62,242 nucleotides of DNA from positions 1 through 62,242 of the forward strand of contig CAJOEW010000010.1 of assembly GCA_905233525.1 (NCBI GenBank), read 5' to 3'. This DNA is from an uncultured Synergistales bacterium (GTDB lineage Bacteria > Synergistota > Synergistia > Synergistales > Aminobacteriaceae). A program made the position numbers and the translations under genes. The notes under the pieces were generated by a model. That model worked only from the letters and a program-made list of their open reading frames with translations. It was not told where the DNA came from and searched no databases. Shown here one piece after another: positions 61,248 to 62,242 of this stretch. Numbering within the stretch: position 1 is the first letter of the stretch; the number at the start of each line of letters is the position of its first letter.

Positions 61248-62194
61248 GCAAGGATATAAAATAATTTTTTGTTGCTTCTAAAGATTTTAATCACAAGACT
61301 TAATACATAACATAGAAATATTATGCTTATTACAGCTGTTGCGATTAAGAGCGGAAAATTTCGAGGTTTCAAGAAAAATGCCAGAGGATCGATCGAAGTT
61401 ACAGCGCCTCCGAGCATTGTGCAATAGTTCTTTAAAATGTTTAACACGCTGAAATTAATAACATATCTGTCAGCTTTTGTAGATATAACCGCGTGACCTA
61501 TATTGAATGCAGCGCCACCCGTCAATGAAAATCTTACGGCGAAATATAAAGCCATGCCTACAAATCCGATTATAATGAACAGCATATTTTGTTGTACAGC
61601 CGTCAGAAATTTCATACCATTTACACTGCAGCAATATACGATATAAATCATAACAGGCGCGACAAACCAAGCTATGCCATTTTCTTTAAACAATACAGAC
61701 AAGAAAGCGAGCATGAACCATAAAATATAATACTTTAAGTCATGCATTTGCGAGGCTCTGAAAAAACACATCAACGAAATAATCCCGGACGACATGGCCA
61801 AGATTTGATTTATGAAATCCGATTCGCTTACTGTTCCAACAATTCCAGGCGATAAACAAAAGAACGACACGCCTATGAATACTGAAGTACTTTTCTTTGT
61901 GAACTTCTTAAGAGCTGAAAATAGTGCGGCGCATAAAAATAAATGTCCTGCGAGCAATATAATACGATTTAAATCAGGAAATAACGACGGCATAAAATTT
62001 AACGCATGTGAATATATTATTTCCAAAGGTCTCCAAAAAACTTGAGTCGGTAAAATATTTTTTAATAAATTTTCTACTTTGTGAGGTGCTGAATAATAGA
62101 AATCGTCATGTGTTGGGTAAATATTAAAAACGCACGCACTCAAAATTATTGCATACAAGATAAAAATATAGCGGAACCTGATTTTTTTAAACAC
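61175..62194 (-). CDS. Membrane glycosyltransferase-like protein, N-terminal part (frameshifted)
   Basis: The 339-residue ORF has about nine membrane helices after a short start. An early PTHDDFYYS motif with paired Asp and a VFWRPLEII loop resemble the first periplasmic loop of lipid-sugar-dependent glycosyltransferases (GT39/GT83 style), which transfer sugars at the outer face of the membrane. GTG 62194 follows GGAGG. The last residues (RFMKWFSVLLSFWE) are out-of-frame. With the downstream ORF the protein would be about 476 residues. The donor and acceptor are unknown. Confidence 0.62.
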   Translation of the reverse strand: MFKKIRFRYIFILYAIILSACVFNIYPTHDDFYYSAPHKVENLLKNILPTQVFWRPLEIIYSHALNFMPSLFPDLNRIILLAGHLFLCAALFSALKKFTKKSTSVFIGVSFFCLSPGIVGTVSESDFINQILAMSSGIISLMCFFRASQMHDLKYYILWFMLAFLSVLFKENGIAWFVAPVMIYIVYCCSVNGMKFLTAVQQNMLFIIIGFVGMALYFAVRFSLTGGAAFNIGHAVISTKADRYVINFSVLNILKNYCTMLGGAVTSIDPLAFFLKPRNFPLLIATAVISIIFLCYVLSLVIKIFRSNKKLFYILAWLLLCMLFIRFMKWFSVLLSFWE

Positions 62195-62242
62195 AGTACA
62201 AATTAAACCTCCGGTAATAAATTCTTAAACACACGTAAGCAA

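Noticed and set aside
1-62242. CRISPR arrays, insertion sequences or prophage
   Set aside because: No spaced direct repeats, transposase, integrase or phage structural genes were found.

Overview
The window reads as a piece of a low-GC, Gram-negative-type, flagellated anaerobe. Its outer-membrane and export genes (YjbH-type barrel, SLBB export lipoprotein, TctC-like receptors), a sodium-pump decarboxylase subunit, a TGS-uridine kinase fusion, the ispH/rpsA overlap and frequent UUG starts after AGGAGG sites would fit a member of the Synergistota. That assignment is inferred from gene content, not from a database search. Coding density is high, and no gene-free stretch exceeds about 250 bases.

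Layout. 1-4.4 kb: an edge-truncated chimeric ORF, secG, nicotinate phosphoribosyltransferase, rplM-rpsI, and a polysaccharide pyruvyl transferase preceded by an octanucleotide repeat. 4.4-12 kb (minus): flagellar operon flgM-flgN-flgK-flgL, with very large FlgK and FlgL and a frameshift in flgL. 12-22 kb: ribokinase, a short UvrC, an exported alpha/beta hydrolase, a three-domain TctC-like receptor, a DEAD-box-type helicase, an odd family-3 solute-binding protein and an SGNH hydrolase. 22-28.5 kb: TGS-uridine kinase, then a cobalamin cluster (cbiB, cobD, a CobQ lacking its glutaminase domain) interrupted by a HigBA-like toxin-antitoxin pair, then miaB and purB. 30-36 kb: a capsule/exopolysaccharide export operon (YjbH, SLBB protein, DUF4177 protein) and a GT92 glycosyltransferase carrying an 11-G tract. 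36-40 kb: a periplasmic binding protein, a histidine phosphatase, a damaged purC, purF and tRNA-Leu(UAG). 40-49.9 kb: flavin reductase, NSS transporter, a secreted Lys-tailed protein, an exported CMD protein and an FGE-flavodoxin fusion, a double OB-fold protein, a TerB-type protein, HU, a Cys-tailed small protein and threonine ammonia-lyase. 49.9-51.3 kb: a Wzy/O-antigen-ligase-like gene with a heptanucleotide repeat at its 5' end. 51.4-62.2 kb: rpsA, ispH, miaA, glucarate dehydratase, a TMEM43 homologue, a decarboxylase beta subunit, a CPA2 antiporter and a frameshifted membrane glycosyltransferase.

The most striking signal is a scattered set of three simple-sequence repeats of different kinds: an 8-mer, a poly-G run and a 7-mer. 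Each sits at or in a surface-glycan gene (pyruvyl transferase, GT92 glycosyltransferase, polymerase/ligase), and each has a length that would switch reading frame or alter the transcript leader on slippage. They look like independent phase-variation switches acting on one surface polysaccharide. A second theme is gene damage: three probable single-base losses (flgL, the terB-like gene, the edge glycosyltransferase), a roughly 45-50 base deletion in purC, a domain-sized deletion in cobQ and an in-frame chimera at the left edge. These may be real decay, switching or assembly error, and only reads can tell.
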